From positions 43,682 to 107,681 of the forward strand of contig JAFDVZ010000025.1 of the NCBI GenBank assembly GCA_018268715.1: a stretch of 64,000 nucleotides of DNA. Reading direction: 5' to 3'. The translations under genes and the position numbers were made by a program. Below, piece by piece: positions 63,839 to 64,000 of this stretch (within the stretch, counting starts at the first letter, position 1; each line of letters opens with the position of its first letter). Below the pieces are notes generated by a model. It saw only the letters and a program-made list of their open reading frames with translations, did not search any database and was not told where the DNA came from. The stretch is from Acidobacteriota bacterium (GTDB taxonomy: Bacteria > Acidobacteriota > Terriglobia > Bryobacterales > Bryobacteraceae).

Positions 63839-64000
63839 TTGCCGTCAATCAGCATGAAAGAACTGCTCGAAGCGGGCGTTCACTTCGCGCACCAGACCAA
63901 GCGCTGGAATCCAAAGATGAAAGAGTACATCTTTGGCGAACGCAACGGGATCTACATCACCGACCTGCAGAAGACGCTGAAGCTGTTCAAGGCCTCCATG
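63839..64000 (+). CDS. rpsB: 30S ribosomal protein S2 (5' part only)
   Basis: The first 54 residues of S2, running off the window. [20 protein letters not shown] then [20 protein letters not shown] are diagnostic. The TTG at 63839 is taken as start because AAGGAGG (63828-63834) lies 4 bases before it and the N-terminus then matches the family; the ATG at 63854 would be 19 bases from the ribosome site. The usual glycine in HFGHQ is alanine here. Confidence 0.95.
   Translation, partial: MPSISMKELLEAGVHFAHQTKRWNPKMKEYIFGERNGIYITDLQKTLKLFKASM

Overview
The window looks like chromosomal DNA of a high-GC soil bacterium of the phylum Acidobacteriota, most likely near Solibacter/Bryobacter (class Terriglobia). 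This is inferred from gene content: large MacB/FtsX-type 'ADOP' permeases of about 800 residues, a PadR regulator beside them, a secreted VWFA-related protein, family 31 and 38 glycosidases, a stand-alone B12-dependent ribonucleotide reductase, and very GC-rich coding sequence. No phage, transposase, integrase or CRISPR array was seen.

Layout. 0-8.5 kb: the end of a repeat protein, a deoC / GAF-PP2C phosphatase / lysA operon, frr, a BrnT toxin with an HTH antitoxin, and the hrcA-grpE-dnaJ heat-shock operon. 8.7-17 kb: membrane proteins, a serine hydrolase, an orphan ADOP permease, then a lower-GC pair of an SMC/ABC-type ATPase and a TOPRIM-like protein, followed by a cupin, an HNH nuclease and a ComF-like phosphoribosyltransferase. 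17-28.8 kb: a secreted VWFA protein, then PadR, an ABC ATPase and a 1431-residue permease that joins an ABC-2 half to an ADOP half, then a GH31 glycosidase and an FG-GAP protein. 28.9-36.6 kb: fliD with a FliT-like partner, xseA, tRNA-Arg(ACG), and a CoA-metabolism cluster whose acyl-CoA ligase is a decayed pseudogene. 35.4-47 kb: a methyltransferase, two GT39-like membrane glycosyltransferases, secreted hydrolases, an ECF sigma factor with a membrane partner, a stand-alone Clp-type AAA ATPase, wecB, infA and mscL. 47-64 kb: a kinase-FHA-pseudokinase-TIR gene, nrdJ, recA, HU, hydrolases, a GH38-like/URO-D-like pair, a second ECF sigma with a putative anti-sigma, then rplM-rpsI and the start of rpsB.

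The most striking locus is 46.9-50.4 kb. One 982-residue protein carries an intact Ser/Thr kinase, an FHA domain, a second kinase domain that has lost its catalytic residues, and a C-terminal TIR domain that keeps the NADase glutamate. The gene lies between two copies of the 3' end of nrdJ plus its terminator (72 bp core, 69 identical). This is the pattern expected if a small cargo unit entered the nrdJ 3' end and rebuilt it. A second possible immune module is the ATPase/TOPRIM pair at 13.7-15.4 kb. The ABC-2/ADOP fusion is a third unusual system, because it would tie an 'orphan' permease to a neighbouring ATPase.

All calls come from reading the sequence and family knowledge. No database search, fold prediction or structure comparison was run.
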